Shown piece after piece: positions 1 to 9,191 of a stretch of 64,000 nucleotides of DNA; the stretch's first letter is position 1; each line of letters begins with the position of its first letter. A program made the translations under genes and the position numbers. The notes under the pieces were generated by a model that worked only from the letters and a program-made list of their open reading frames with translations, was not told the DNA's origin and made no database searches. The stretch lies in the NCBI GenBank assembly GCA_945861635.1, contig CAMAWH010000018.1, forward strand, positions 1 through 64,000, in the 5' to 3' direction. The DNA comes from Klebsiella pneumoniae (lineage in GTDB: Bacteria; Myxococcota_A; UBA796; SXON01).

Positions 1-2
1 AC

Positions 3-887
3 TGCGATGACGCCGATCCGACGCTCTACACGGACGCCGACGCGGACGGCGCCTGTGACGCGGGCGACTACACGACAGACTGGGGCAGCGCCATGATCGC
101 GATCCCCGCAGGGACGTTCTCGATGGGGGGCGGGCTCGGCGACCCCACAAGCGCCTACACCGACCACGACGTGACCCTGACGCACGACTTCTGGATCGCG
201 CAGACGGAGATCACGCGGGGGCAGTGGGAATCGTGGAGCGGGGGAGCGGGGTGGACCTACACGAGTCTCCCGACCTACCCGTGCACGACCTCGACGACGA
301 CGGCGGATTGCCCGGCCGACTCCGTCTCCTGGTACGACGCGGCGCAGTACGCCAACGCGCTCTCCGCGGTCGCGGGGCTGGCCAACTGCTACCTTTCGGA
401 CGGCACAGATCTCGCGCCGGCGTATCTCACGGACCCCTACTCCTGCCCCGGGTACCGGCTGCCGACCGATGCGGAGTGGGAGTACGCGGCACGGGCGGGG
501 GAGGACACAACGTATTCGGGGTCGAACACGTCCACGGACGTGGCGTGGACGGCCGAGAATGCGTCCTACGTTGGCACCTTCGCTCACGAGGTTGCGACGC
601 TGGCGCCGAATGCCTGGGGGCTAACCGACATGAGCGGGAACGTGTGGGAGTGGACGCATGACTGGTACGACAGCGCCCACGGCGGATACGCGGACGGGAG
701 CGCCGACGTGGACCCGGCCGGTCCCGTCACCGGCTCGGGTGAGGGAAACGAGGGTTCCTACCGTGTCGGTCGCGGTGGCGACTGGCTCCACGACGCGGAC
801 TCCGCGGCCGTCTCCGGCCGCTACGTCGGCAGCCCGGGCGGCTCCTACACCTACGTCGGCTTCCGCCTTGCGAGGTCTATACCTTGA
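3..887 (+). CDS. Secreted FGE-sulfatase (SUMF1-like) domain protein, 5' end cut by window edge
   Basis: The reading frame is open from base 3, so the protein begins before the window. The first visible residues (CDDADP, then an Asp/Ala-rich run and a further Cys) resemble a MopE-type metal-binding repeat. From the Met at base 93 the sequence is a formylglycine-generating-enzyme/sulfatase-modifying-factor domain: IPAGTFSMG near the start, TEITRGQW, SVSWYDAAQYAN, GYRLPTDAEWEYAARAG, MSGNVWEWTHDWYD and the closing GFRLAR. In Myxococcota such domains sit on secreted or lipoprotein surface proteins of unknown substrate, and most are not proven FGEs. I did not identify the copper-binding cysteine pair of true FGE, so enzyme activity is not claimed. 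A truncated relative lies at 9192. The true N-terminus, signal peptide and length cannot be seen. Confidence 0.85.
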   Translation, partial: CDDADPTLYTDADADGACDAGDYTTDWGSAMIAIPAGTFSMGGGLGDPTSAYTDHDVTLTHDFWIAQTEITRGQWESWSGGAGWTYTSLPTYPCTTSTTTADCPADSVSWYDAAQYANALSAVAGLANCYLSDGTDLAPAYLTDPYSCPGYRLPTDAEWEYAARAGEDTTYSGSNTSTDVAWTAENASYVGTFAHEVATLAPNAWGLTDMSGNVWEWTHDWYDSAHGGYADGSADVDPAGPVTGSGEGNEGSYRVGRGGDWLHDADSAAVSGRYVGSPGGSYTYVGFRLARSIP

Positions 888-1143
888 TGCTTGACGCTCG
901 ATCCCCCGGACCTTTGGTTATTTTTGCATTTTCATCGTGTTGAACGCATGTTTTACCCTCAGCCCCACGTCGCCGCTGCACCGGTTGGTGGCGAAAGGCC
1001 TGCCGGAGCTTGGGGTGTTGCGGGCGGCGGGGCCGCAACGCTGCCGTTGCCGCGGCGCGGGGGTCTCCCAAAAGCGGTAGCATCCCGTCGCGATGCCGGA
1101 TGACGTTCAGCCCCTCCTGCTCGCCATCGAGCGCGACGTTGCC

Positions 1144-4098
1144 ATGATCGCCTCCCGTGTTTTTGGGGCCGCGCTCCGCGCGTCCGTTTGGTTCATGGCA
1201 CCGACGTTGCTCGTGAGCTGTGTCGCCGATCCCGCCGCGCGTTCTCCCTCCCCTGAACCCTGCCCCGCCGACGAAATCCGCGACGACACCGACGCCTGTG
1301 TCCCGCTCGCCTGCGGGAAGGGTGAGTATGGTCAGAACGCAGGCGCGGACGTGCTCCTCCACCCCGGGGAGAGCATTCAGGACGCGGCAGATTCGCTCGG
1401 CGCCGGCACCCTCGCGCTGGCCGCGGGCACGTACACGGAGTCGCTCGTGCTCGCTGCCGAACACGACGGCATCACGATTTCCGGGCGGTGCGCGGCGTTG
1501 GTCACCCTGGACGGCGCGGCGGGCGATCTGTACAGCGGCACCGTGTCGATCTCTGCCCGCGCCACGCACACGTTCGCCCTCTCCGGCCTGCGCATCACCG
1601 GCGGCCAGGCCTTCGGCATCGCCATCGACCATGCGCTTGTGGACCTCCGAAACCTCGATGTGGACGGCAACGGCGGCATCGGCATCGCCCTCACCACCGC
1701 GACGACGACCATGATGAACGACGTCCTCGTCCGGAACAGCGGCGTCGTGAGCGGCGAGAAGTTGGCAGGTCAGGGAATCGTCCTCGGCGGTACCAGTCAC
1801 CTCGTCGCAAATCGCCTTACCGTGCAGAACAATCGCGTCGCCAGCGTCTACCTGGCCGAGGGGACGGCGGAGTTCACCGACCTCGTCATCACCGACACGC
1901 AGCCCCCGACGCGCGCGGGCACCGGGTTCGGGATGATGGTGGGGCACGGCGCCACGGTGGGCATCGACGGCGGATTCTTCTCGCAGAACCAGGGCTATGG
2001 ACTCACCGTGTACGGCGAGGGGAGCGTGCTCACGTTCACCGACCTGACCATCGCCGACACCGTGGCCACCGGCACGGAGGATGCAAGTTCCGCCTTGCTG
2101 ATCAATCAGGCCGGGCATGTGGAAGGAAGCGGCCTGACCCTCGCGCGCAACAACCAACGAGGCATCGAGATCGATAGCGCAACGGCGGTGCTGGCGAATG
2201 TCACCGTGCTCGACACAGACAGCGGGCGCATCAACGACGGCCCGGCAGGGGTGATCGTCGGGGGACCGTCGGTCGTCGCGATCTCAAACCTCCGTGTGGA
2301 ACGCGCATCGACGCTGGGCGTGGCGGCCGTCGGCGTCGGGGCGGAGTTGACAATCGCCGGGTGCGATGTCGGCGCGACCCGGCCGAACGCCGGGGGCGAT
2401 CACGGGGTTGGCATTGTCGCCGGGGGCGGCGCGCACATCACCGTTCGAGGCTGCGCGATCCACGACAACGCCGAGGCGGGCGTACTCGTCGTCGGCGCGG
2501 GGAGTCGCGTGGACGTCAGCGACAGCGTGATCGGGCGGACGGCGGCCTCGCCCGCGGGTGACGGCTACGGGCACGGCGCGTTTGCCCAGGACGCAGCCAG
2601 CCTCACGCTCTCCGACGTGCTCGTACGGGACGCGACCGGAAGCGGGATTGGGGCCACGCTCGGCGCTTCGGTGACGCTGACCGACGTGACGGTAGCGCGC
2701 ACGCGCACGCTTGCGAACGGCGACGACGGCAAGGGCATCGTTGTGGACGGCGCTTCCACGCTGCTTGGTGCGGGGGTCGCGGTGGTGGGAAACCGATCGG
2801 TCGGGATCTACGTGCTCGCGGGCTCCAGCGCGGAGTTCGAGGACTGCGTCGTGAGCGGAACGCGCGCAGACACGTCCGGAACGAACGGCCTGGGCGCGTG
2901 GGTCGCCGGCGGCTCACACCTGAAACTGGAGCGATGTGCACTCACCGATAACGAACTTGGGGGCGTCCTTGCGGCGGATGTCGGGACACAGGTCGATCTG
3001 ATGGACGTGACCGTGTCTGAGCCCTACTGCAGCCCGTTCTTCGGCTTTGGCGGCGGCATTGAGGCAGCGACGGGTGCGCGGGTGGTCGCCCGCCGTTTGC
3101 GCATCGACGACCCGATTGGCTTCGGGCTGTTGGTCGATCAAGGGGGCGTGATGGAGATCGACGACGTGGTGGTCCGGCGCACGCGCGGAGTGCCCGGTAC
3201 GGACGACGTGCCAGAGGGCGTCGGCGCGGCGGTGATGGTCGCGGCGGGCAGCACGTTGACCGGGCGAAACCTCGAAATCGACGGCGGTGCGACCGTCGGC
3301 CTCCTCGTCGCAGGGGAAAATTCATTTGCCGGCATCGACGGCTTCGATGCCCACCACCTTACAGCGACCACGTTGTACGCCACGACGTTGGGGGCCAGCG
3401 CGCAGCAAGGCGGGGTGCTCACGCTGACGGATGCGATGTTCGTCGATGTAGAGGGAGTGGCGCTCCTTGCGAATGCCGGCGGCCTGTCGGAGTGTCGCAC
3501 CTGTGTGATCACGGGAGCGGCCTTTGCCGGGGCGGCGTCGCTGGGCGGGAGCCTGATTCTGGACGAGGTGGCGATCGCGGACACGCGCCCGGATGCGTCG
3601 TTTGGCGGGGGCGTGGGGATTTTCGCGAGCAACGGTGACGTTGCCAGAGATGCGCCCGGGTCGGTCAGCGTGGACCGTTCGACGATCTCGGACAACCCGA
3701 TCGCCGGGCTGTGGCTCCACCATGTGGAGAGTGTCGTCGTGCGCGACTCCGTGATCCGCGGTGGGGAGGGTTTTTCCCTACGGGAGGGTCTTTCCGTCCA
3801 TGGCAACGCGATCTATGCCCGTGACCTTGCCGCGGACGCTCCCGGCCTTGTCGTCAGCAATTCCAGCCTTGGCGGCAGCGACGACGCCGGCGTCCTGTTG
3901 GACGACGCCTCGGCGACGTTTACGGACGTGGAGTGGGGCGAGAACGGGGTTGACGTGGTGCAGCAACGATGTGGGGAGAGCCCTGTGATCACCGAGCTTT
4001 CCGGGGCAACGACGGAGATCTGCGATGGCCGAGAGCGGCCTGCGCTGTCGTTGGTGTTTGATGTGTATCTGACGGAGGTGGTGGGGGTTTTGGAGTAG
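1144..4098 (+). CDS. Right-handed parallel beta-helix repeat lipoprotein (paralogue 1)
   Basis: A protein of about 984 residues built of repeated short beta-strand rungs, with motifs such as GITISG, LTLSDV, GSGIGATLGASVTLTDVTV and VDVSDSVIG recurring roughly every 20-25 residues. This is the pattern of pectate-lyase-like right-handed beta-helix proteins. I chose the ATG at 1144 because it gives a compact lipoprotein signal: short basic start, hydrophobic stretch, then LLVSC with the lipobox cysteine at residue 26. An in-frame ATG at 1093 would add 17 residues. After the signal comes a Pro/Cys-rich linker, then NAGADVLLHPGESIQDAADSL, the usual entry to such helices. The tail (GFSLREGLSVHGN, then a Cys-containing end) is shared with the next gene, so the two are paralogues. 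Probably an outer-membrane or surface protein; the ligand is unknown. The 256 bases before it carry a 7-bp stem hairpin at 1017-1039 and an AT-rich patch near 914-956. Confidence 0.85.
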   Translation: MIASRVFGAALRASVWFMAPTLLVSCVADPAARSPSPEPCPADEIRDDTDACVPLACGKGEYGQNAGADVLLHPGESIQDAADSLGAGTLALAAGTYTESLVLAAEHDGITISGRCAALVTLDGAAGDLYSGTVSISARATHTFALSGLRITGGQAFGIAIDHALVDLRNLDVDGNGGIGIALTTATTTMMNDVLVRNSGVVSGEKLAGQGIVLGGTSHLVANRLTVQNNRVASVYLAEGTAEFTDLVITDTQPPTRAGTGFGMMVGHGATVGIDGGFFSQNQGYGLTVYGEGSVLTFTDLTIADTVATGTEDASSALLINQAGHVEGSGLTLARNNQRGIEIDSATAVLANVTVLDTDSGRINDGPAGVIVGGPSVVAISNLRVERASTLGVAAVGVGAELTIAGCDVGATRPNAGGDHGVGIVAGGGAHITVRGCAIHDNAEAGVLVVGAGSRVDVSDSVIGRTAASPAGDGYGHGAFAQDAASLTLSDVLVRDATGSGIGATLGASVTLTDVTVARTRTLANGDDGKGIVVDGASTLLGAGVAVVGNRSVGIYVLAGSSAEFEDCVVSGTRADTSGTNGLGAWVAGGSHLKLERCALTDNELGGVLAADVGTQVDLMDVTVSEPYCSPFFGFGGGIEAATGARVVARRLRIDDPIGFGLLVDQGGVMEIDDVVVRRTRGVPGTDDVPEGVGAAVMVAAGSTLTGRNLEIDGGATVGLLVAGENSFAGIDGFDAHHLTATTLYATTLGASAQQGGVLTLTDAMFVDVEGVALLANAGGLSECRTCVITGAAFAGAASLGGSLILDEVAIADTRPDASFGGGVGIFASNGDVARDAPGSVSVDRSTISDNPIAGLWLHHVESVVVRDSVIRGGEGFSLREGLSVHGNAIYARDLAADAPGLVVSNSSLGGSDDAGVLLDDASATFTDVEWGENGVDVVQQRCGESPVITELSGATTEICDGRERPALSLVFDVYLTEVVGVLE

Positions 4099-4148
4099 GG
4101 CGGTGCAGCGGCCACGCGGTTTCATGGTGGGCCGGGCGGCGGCTCGCC

Positions 4149-6821
4149 GTGGGGGATAGTCCCTTTGCGTTGGCGCATCGCTCCCCCCGAACCCCGCCGC
4201 CCGAATGGAAGAAAACCTTCCATCCAAGGGCACTTGGCTGCCCAAGTGGTCGCCAATGGAAGGAATTCTCTCACTCGTGGGCGGTCCTCCCCGTCGCCGC
4301 CGCCTGCGTTCTTGCCACGGTTGGCTGCGCCGCGCCGGTGGCTACGGCGTCTGGCGGAGGGCGCGCGGTCACTGCGGAGTGTGTCATCCCGGACGGCGCG
4401 AATGCGTACGTCGATGCGGGCGCCGCACCGGGCGGAAACGGCTCGCGCGGCGCGCCCTACGTGTCGATTCAGGCGGGCGTGGACGCGGGCGGGCGCGTGA
4501 TCATCGCTCCCGGCACCTACGCCGAACAACTCGTCGTCGGCGAAGCGCACGACGGGCTGGTGCTGGAAGCCGCGTGCCCCGGTACCGTTTTTCTGGATTC
4601 TCAGGACTTCGCGCCGTTCAGCTACGCCATCAGCGTCAACGCCCGACGCAGTGACATCGGAATCGCCGGCATCTCGGTGTCGCGTGGACCCGCCGCCGGC
4701 ATCGCCATGCAAGCCGGCCGCCTGACGCTGACGGACGTGTCCCTGCTCGACAATCAGCAGGTGGGCCTGCTCGTCGCCGGGCTCGGCGCCAACGTCGAGG
4801 CGGTGCGGCTCCGCGTCGGCGGTACGCGGGTCGTTGGGGATCTTGCCGTCGGCGTCTATCTGTCCAGCGGGGGCGGATTGCACTGTGAGGACTGCGAGAT
4901 CGTCGGCACGGAAGGTCTCGGCTTCGGCCTGGCGGCCGCGGCCCGACTCACCATGGAGGGCGGGCGCGTGGCGGACAATGGCATCGGCTCCACCACGTTC
5001 GGAGATGGCGTGCAGGTGATGGATGGCTCCGTGGCCGACCTGCTGGACGTCGTGATCGAGGGCAACGAGTTCTTCGGCGTGCTCGTCGATGGCAAGGGCA
5101 GCACGCTCTCGCTCGGGAACGCCGTCGTCCGCGGGCACGACCATGCCGTGCAGGGGGGTGCCATCAACATCTGGAACGGCGGTTCTGCCACGGTCTCCGC
5201 CACGCGGGTCGCGGACAATCGCGGCTGGGGGATCATGGCGACCGGCCCGGGTTCGAGTGCCGACATCGAGGGCGGCACGGTTTCGGGCATGCTCGAACGA
5301 ATTTCCCAACGCGACGGAGAGGAGAAGGGCGATGCCGCGGCCATCGCCTCAGGAGAGGGCGCTACGGTCAACGTTCGCGACACACACATCCGGGACGGGC
5401 AGGTGTTGGGGTTGGCGGCATCGGCGGCCTCGTTGGTGGCCGACCATGTGGTCGTCTCCGGTGGCCGGTCCACGCAGCATGCCGCCGGTGTCGGCGCACT
5501 CGTGTGGTCGGGCGGGACAATGGTCGTGAGCGACTCCACGTTTGAGAACAACGAGGTCATCGGCCTGCGCTCGCAGGGGGCGGGGAGCCGCCTCACCCTC
5601 TTGCGAAGTCGGGTGGCGGGTACCTACGGCGCGGGAGAAGTCAATGGGGCCGCCATCTACACGGAGGACAGCGGCGAGGCGTTCCTGGAGGACGTGCTCA
5701 TCGTCGGCACGCAGGGTGTGGGGCTGCTTTCGGACGCCGGCGGTCAGGTGCACGCGGTACGAACGACGATTGACGACACGGACACGTGGCGAGGCGGCAG
5801 CAGGATTCTGGGGGGAATGGGCGCGGTCGTCACCAACGTAGACGACGAAGCCGCGGTGGCAGGCAACTTGACCTTCGATGCTGGGGTGATCCGAGGTAGC
5901 CACCTCGCCGGCGCCTTGGCGATCGGGGCTGGCAACGTTCTCATGATCAACCAGTCCAGCGTCGAGGCTACCTCCGGGCCGGCGTATGCAGCGGGCATCG
6001 GTGCCCTTCACGGCGCCCAACTCCGCTGCGAGCAGACGCGGATTGCGGACACGCGGGGGTCGTCGATCATCGTCGCCGCGGCGACGGGCAGCCTTGTGGA
6101 CTGCGTCGTCACTGGATCGACCGGCGTGCCGGAGTACACCGCGGCCGGGGCGTTGCAGGTGCAGGAGGGGGCTGTGGTCGAGGCCTCACGTTTGACCATC
6201 CAGGACGTTGCCGGGCCGGGCGTGGTTGTCGCGGGCGCCGAAGTGACGTGCGTGGACTGCGCGATCTCCGGGACGACCTTCGCCGGCGCGCTTGCGACGG
6301 AGGGGGGGGCGTTGACAATGCGGGGGGGAGCGGTGAGTGGCGTGTCTCGCGACGCCACGCTCGGCGCCGGCGTCGGCGTGTATGTCGGCCCGGACAGCAC
6401 GGTGGCACTGATGGACATGACGGTCAGCGGCGCGCCGCTCGCGGCACTCTGGCTCGAACAGGGCAGGATGACCGCAACGAACTGCGCACTGGCGTCCGGG
6501 GCCGGGCTGGCCATCCGCGAGGACTTGTCGGTCCACGGCAACGTGACGTTTGCGGGGCCAGGCAGCGTGCTCCATCTGTCGGGGTGCACGCTGACGTCCG
6601 GCGAATCGGTCGCGGTATTGTTCGATGGTGCAACCGGAAATGTGGCCGGGAACATGTGGTCGGCGGGGGCGATGGTGGTCGAACAGGGCTGCGTCGCGGA
6701 TGAGGCCGCGGTGGTCGGCTGGCAGGAGGCCCCTCGGGGAGACATGTGCCCCGTCGAATCCGTGCTGACGTTTTCGTTCCCATACTCGATGGGCCTTCCG
6801 GAAGTGGCGGCCGAGCTCTGA
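4149..6821 (+). CDS. Right-handed parallel beta-helix repeat protein (paralogue 2)
   Basis: An 890-residue paralogue of the preceding gene, 50 bases downstream and probably co-transcribed. The repeat rungs are of the same kind (RLTLTDVSLLDNQQVGLLVAG, VADLLDVVIEGNEFFGVLVDG). It enters the helix with AYVDAGAAPGGNGSRGAPYVSIQAGVD, the typical start of parallel beta-helix domains. The C-terminal block GLAIREDLSVHGN matches paralogue 1. The start is uncertain. The GTG at 4149 and a TTG at 4170 are the only usable in-frame starts, and they put about 45 residues before the hydrophobic stretch ending ATVGC, which looks like a lipoprotein signal. That is unusually long, and two perfect hairpins lie inside this leader. 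An upstream indel or a non-standard start is possible. The function is probably surface binding or adhesion; this is inference. Confidence 0.8.
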   Translation: MGDSPFALAHRSPRTPPPEWKKTFHPRALGCPSGRQWKEFSHSWAVLPVAAACVLATVGCAAPVATASGGGRAVTAECVIPDGANAYVDAGAAPGGNGSRGAPYVSIQAGVDAGGRVIIAPGTYAEQLVVGEAHDGLVLEAACPGTVFLDSQDFAPFSYAISVNARRSDIGIAGISVSRGPAAGIAMQAGRLTLTDVSLLDNQQVGLLVAGLGANVEAVRLRVGGTRVVGDLAVGVYLSSGGGLHCEDCEIVGTEGLGFGLAAAARLTMEGGRVADNGIGSTTFGDGVQVMDGSVADLLDVVIEGNEFFGVLVDGKGSTLSLGNAVVRGHDHAVQGGAINIWNGGSATVSATRVADNRGWGIMATGPGSSADIEGGTVSGMLERISQRDGEEKGDAAAIASGEGATVNVRDTHIRDGQVLGLAASAASLVADHVVVSGGRSTQHAAGVGALVWSGGTMVVSDSTFENNEVIGLRSQGAGSRLTLLRSRVAGTYGAGEVNGAAIYTEDSGEAFLEDVLIVGTQGVGLLSDAGGQVHAVRTTIDDTDTWRGGSRILGGMGAVVTNVDDEAAVAGNLTFDAGVIRGSHLAGALAIGAGNVLMINQSSVEATSGPAYAAGIGALHGAQLRCEQTRIADTRGSSIIVAAATGSLVDCVVTGSTGVPEYTAAGALQVQEGAVVEASRLTIQDVAGPGVVVAGAEVTCVDCAISGTTFAGALATEGGALTMRGGAVSGVSRDATLGAGVGVYVGPDSTVALMDMTVSGAPLAALWLEQGRMTATNCALASGAGLAIREDLSVHGNVTFAGPGSVLHLSGCTLTSGESVAVLFDGATGNVAGNMWSAGAMVVEQGCVADEAAVVGWQEAPRGDMCPVESVLTFSFPYSMGLPEVAAEL
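4205..4248. repeat. Two adjacent perfect hairpins at the head of beta-helix paralogue 2
   Basis: ATGGAAG (4205-4211) pairs with CTTCCAT (4217-4223) across a 5-base loop. Eight bases later CACTTGG (4231-4237) pairs with CCAAGTG (4242-4248) across a 4-base loop. Neither is followed by a T-run. They could act in attenuation, RNA stability or as remnants of a terminator after paralogue 1. They fall within the doubtful N-terminal extension of paralogue 2. Confidence 0.5.
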
Positions 6822-7027
6822 GCTGGGGGGCGGTACACCAGGGGCAGGCCCATGCGGCGCATGCCGCGTCCAGCGTCGTCGGCTTGTCCGTGCGCACTGC
6901 AGCGGTCTGCATCGCGAGCTGAGTCTGGAACGTCGCGGTGCCGAAGTCATGTCCCGTCAAGGCGCGCACCCGGCCCATGCTCCCGTGACGACTGTGCTAC
7001 CCTCGCCCCCTCCCCGGAACCGGACCC

Positions 7028-9139
7028 ATGGAAAGCCCCACCCTGCTCGGCCACCCAACCGGCCTGTTCAACCTGTTCTTTGCCGAGATGTGGGAGCGTT
7101 TCTCCTACTATGGCATGCGCGCGCTCCTCGTCTTCTACATGCTCAAGGGGTTCCTTGGGTATGGCGACAAGGAGAGCTACGCCGTCTACGGCGCATACAC
7201 TGCGCTGGTCTACATGACGCCTTTCTTCGGCGGAATGCTGGCCGACCGGCTCCTCGGCGCCCGGCGCGCGGTCATCCTCGGCGGCCTGTTGATGGCGGCG
7301 GGGCACCTGACGATGACCATCCAGTCCAGCGATGCCTTCTTCCTGGCGCTTGGCCTCCTCATCGTCGGCAATGGTTTCTTCAAGCCGAATATTTCCACGA
7401 TCGTCGGCAAATTGTACCCGGACGGCTCCACCAAGCGGGATGCGGGCTTCACCCTGTTCTATATGGGAATCAACCTCGGCGCGGCCATGGCGCCGCTGTT
7501 GTGCGGGTACGTCGGCGAAACCTACGGCTGGCACTACGGATTTGGCCTCGCGACGGTGGGAATGCTCATCGGTCTGGCCGTCTTCGCCGTCCCCACGCGG
7601 ATCGCGCAGTTCTTGATCCTCGGCGGTGCGCTCGCGACGGGTGGATCGATGGTGTTCCTGGCGGACGACGCCATTCTCACCGCGATCAACGCCTTCGTCG
7701 CGTTGGCGTTGGTGGTCAGCGGCGGCATCGCGTTCGCGGCGCTGAACAAAGGGGGAATTCCCGGTGATGCAGGCCAGCCTCCCGTGGGTGCGCCGACCCG
7801 AATCATGGGCTTGCCCACCGTTCCTGCGGTCGTCGGTGCCACGTTGCTTCTCGCTCCCCTCCTCGGCTGGCTCGTGAACTCCGCGCGAAGCGTCCGCCTC
7901 ATCCCGGAGGCCGCGATCACCTCGCTTCAGGAGCAGAACAGCCCTGCGATGGGCGTGGCAGCGAGCTTCTTGCAGGAGATCGCAACGCCGCCAGGGCTCG
8001 TGCTGTTCGTCAGCGGCGCCATCGCGCTGACCTTCATCCTCCGCAATGCGTTTGCCGCGGAGATCGTGGAGCGGCAGCGTCTGTTCGTCGTGGTCGTGAT
8101 GATGTTCTTCTCGATGCTGTTCTGGGCGTTCTTCGAGCAGGCCGGCAGCAGCATCAACAACTTCACGGACCGCAACATCGATCGTGTGCGCGAGGGGCGC
8201 GTGATCACCGCGTCCGAGGTGGGCCAGACGGTCCGGTTGGAGCTGAATCAGGAGCAGGTCGGTCGCGCCCTGACCTCCACGCTGTACGTCAATGGCAGCG
8301 CGGTCGGGCTCGATTGGGTCGATGATCCCGCGGTTGCGGACGTCGTCGGAAAGGAGAGCGACGACGACGCGCTGGGCGTGGTGGTCGGCGGGTCGTGGGC
8401 ACCGGGCGTGCTCTCGCTGACGCACCTCGACCGTGCGCGGGCCGAGGCGCGTCGCTTGGCGGGCGAGGCCGGGGAGGGCGGCGCAGCGGTGTCACCAAAG
8501 GTGGAGGCCGACTGGCTGGTCGGCGCGGCGGATGTTGGCATGGGTGTCGGCGGCTCAGAGATTCCGGCATCCACCTTCCAGGCTGCCAACCCCGTATTCA
8601 TCCTGCTCTTCGGTCTTGTGTTCACGGGGTTGTGGGGGTTCCTCGGCGCACGCCGGATCGAGCCCAACACGGCCGTGAAGTTTTCGCTGGGCCTCGCCCA
8701 GTTGGGGCTTGGTTTCGGCGTACTCTGGTACGGCGCGGGCCAGGCCGACTCCCGCGGCATGGTCGGAATGTCTTGGTTGATTGTGGGCTACTTGCTCCAC
8801 ACCACCGGCGAGCTGTGCCTCTCCCCGGTGGGGCTGTCGATGGTCACTCGCCTCAGCCCGACCCGTTTGGTGAGTACGGTGATGGGCGCTTGGTTCCTGG
8901 CCACGGCATTCTCCAGCCTGCTCGCGGGGATCATCGCCACGTTTACGGGCGTTGGGCACGGCGGTGGGGACGAGCGCACGATTCCGGTGCCGACGGAGAC
9001 GTTGGGCGTCTACGCCGGCGTCTTCGGGCAGATCGGCATCGCGTGTCTCATTTCGGCGGCGATTCTCCTCGCGATGTCGCCGCTGCTCGTCCGCTGGATG
9101 CATGAGTCAGGGGACGCGCCGAAGCCGACGGGGCACTGA
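7028..9139 (+). CDS. Proton-dependent peptide transporter, POT/PTR family (MFS)
   Basis: A 703-residue polytopic inner-membrane protein. The N-terminus carries the family hallmark (GLFNLFFAEMWERFSYYGMRALL), followed by the TPFFGGMLADR loop, NGFFKPNISTIVGKLY and the segment AGFTLFYMGINLGAAMAPLLCGYVGETYGWHYGF. These are signatures of proton:di/tripeptide symporters of the DtpT/PepT type. It is longer than typical bacterial members (about 450-500 residues). A soluble insertion of roughly 150 residues between FFEQAGSSINNFTDRNID and PVFILLFGLVFTGLWGF accounts for the excess; similar inserts occur in relatives from environmental bacteria. The last membrane block includes GELCLSPVGLSMVTRLSP. It stands alone, with about 200 bases of upstream non-coding sequence, and probably serves peptide uptake. 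The precise substrate is unknown. Confidence 0.92.
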   Translation: MESPTLLGHPTGLFNLFFAEMWERFSYYGMRALLVFYMLKGFLGYGDKESYAVYGAYTALVYMTPFFGGMLADRLLGARRAVILGGLLMAAGHLTMTIQSSDAFFLALGLLIVGNGFFKPNISTIVGKLYPDGSTKRDAGFTLFYMGINLGAAMAPLLCGYVGETYGWHYGFGLATVGMLIGLAVFAVPTRIAQFLILGGALATGGSMVFLADDAILTAINAFVALALVVSGGIAFAALNKGGIPGDAGQPPVGAPTRIMGLPTVPAVVGATLLLAPLLGWLVNSARSVRLIPEAAITSLQEQNSPAMGVAASFLQEIATPPGLVLFVSGAIALTFILRNAFAAEIVERQRLFVVVVMMFFSMLFWAFFEQAGSSINNFTDRNIDRVREGRVITASEVGQTVRLELNQEQVGRALTSTLYVNGSAVGLDWVDDPAVADVVGKESDDDALGVVVGGSWAPGVLSLTHLDRARAEARRLAGEAGEGGAAVSPKVEADWLVGAADVGMGVGGSEIPASTFQAANPVFILLFGLVFTGLWGFLGARRIEPNTAVKFSLGLAQLGLGFGVLWYGAGQADSRGMVGMSWLIVGYLLHTTGELCLSPVGLSMVTRLSPTRLVSTVMGAWFLATAFSSLLAGIIATFTGVGHGGGDERTIPVPTETLGVYAGVFGQIGIACLISAAILLAMSPLLVRWMHESGDAPKPTGH

Positions 9140-9191
9140 GGGGGGTGACACTGTCCGGCGGGCTACTCTGCACGCGCACGCTCGGAGCCCC

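Noticed and set aside
3-887. Calling the first protein a true formylglycine-generating enzyme
   Set aside because: The fold is clear, but the catalytic cysteine pair was not identified and no sulfatase gene is nearby.
877-2157. 426-residue minus-strand frame opposite beta-helix gene 1
   Set aside because: Arg/Gly/His-rich, low-complexity translation typical of the antisense of a GC-rich gene; the plus strand carries a clear repeat protein with signal peptide.
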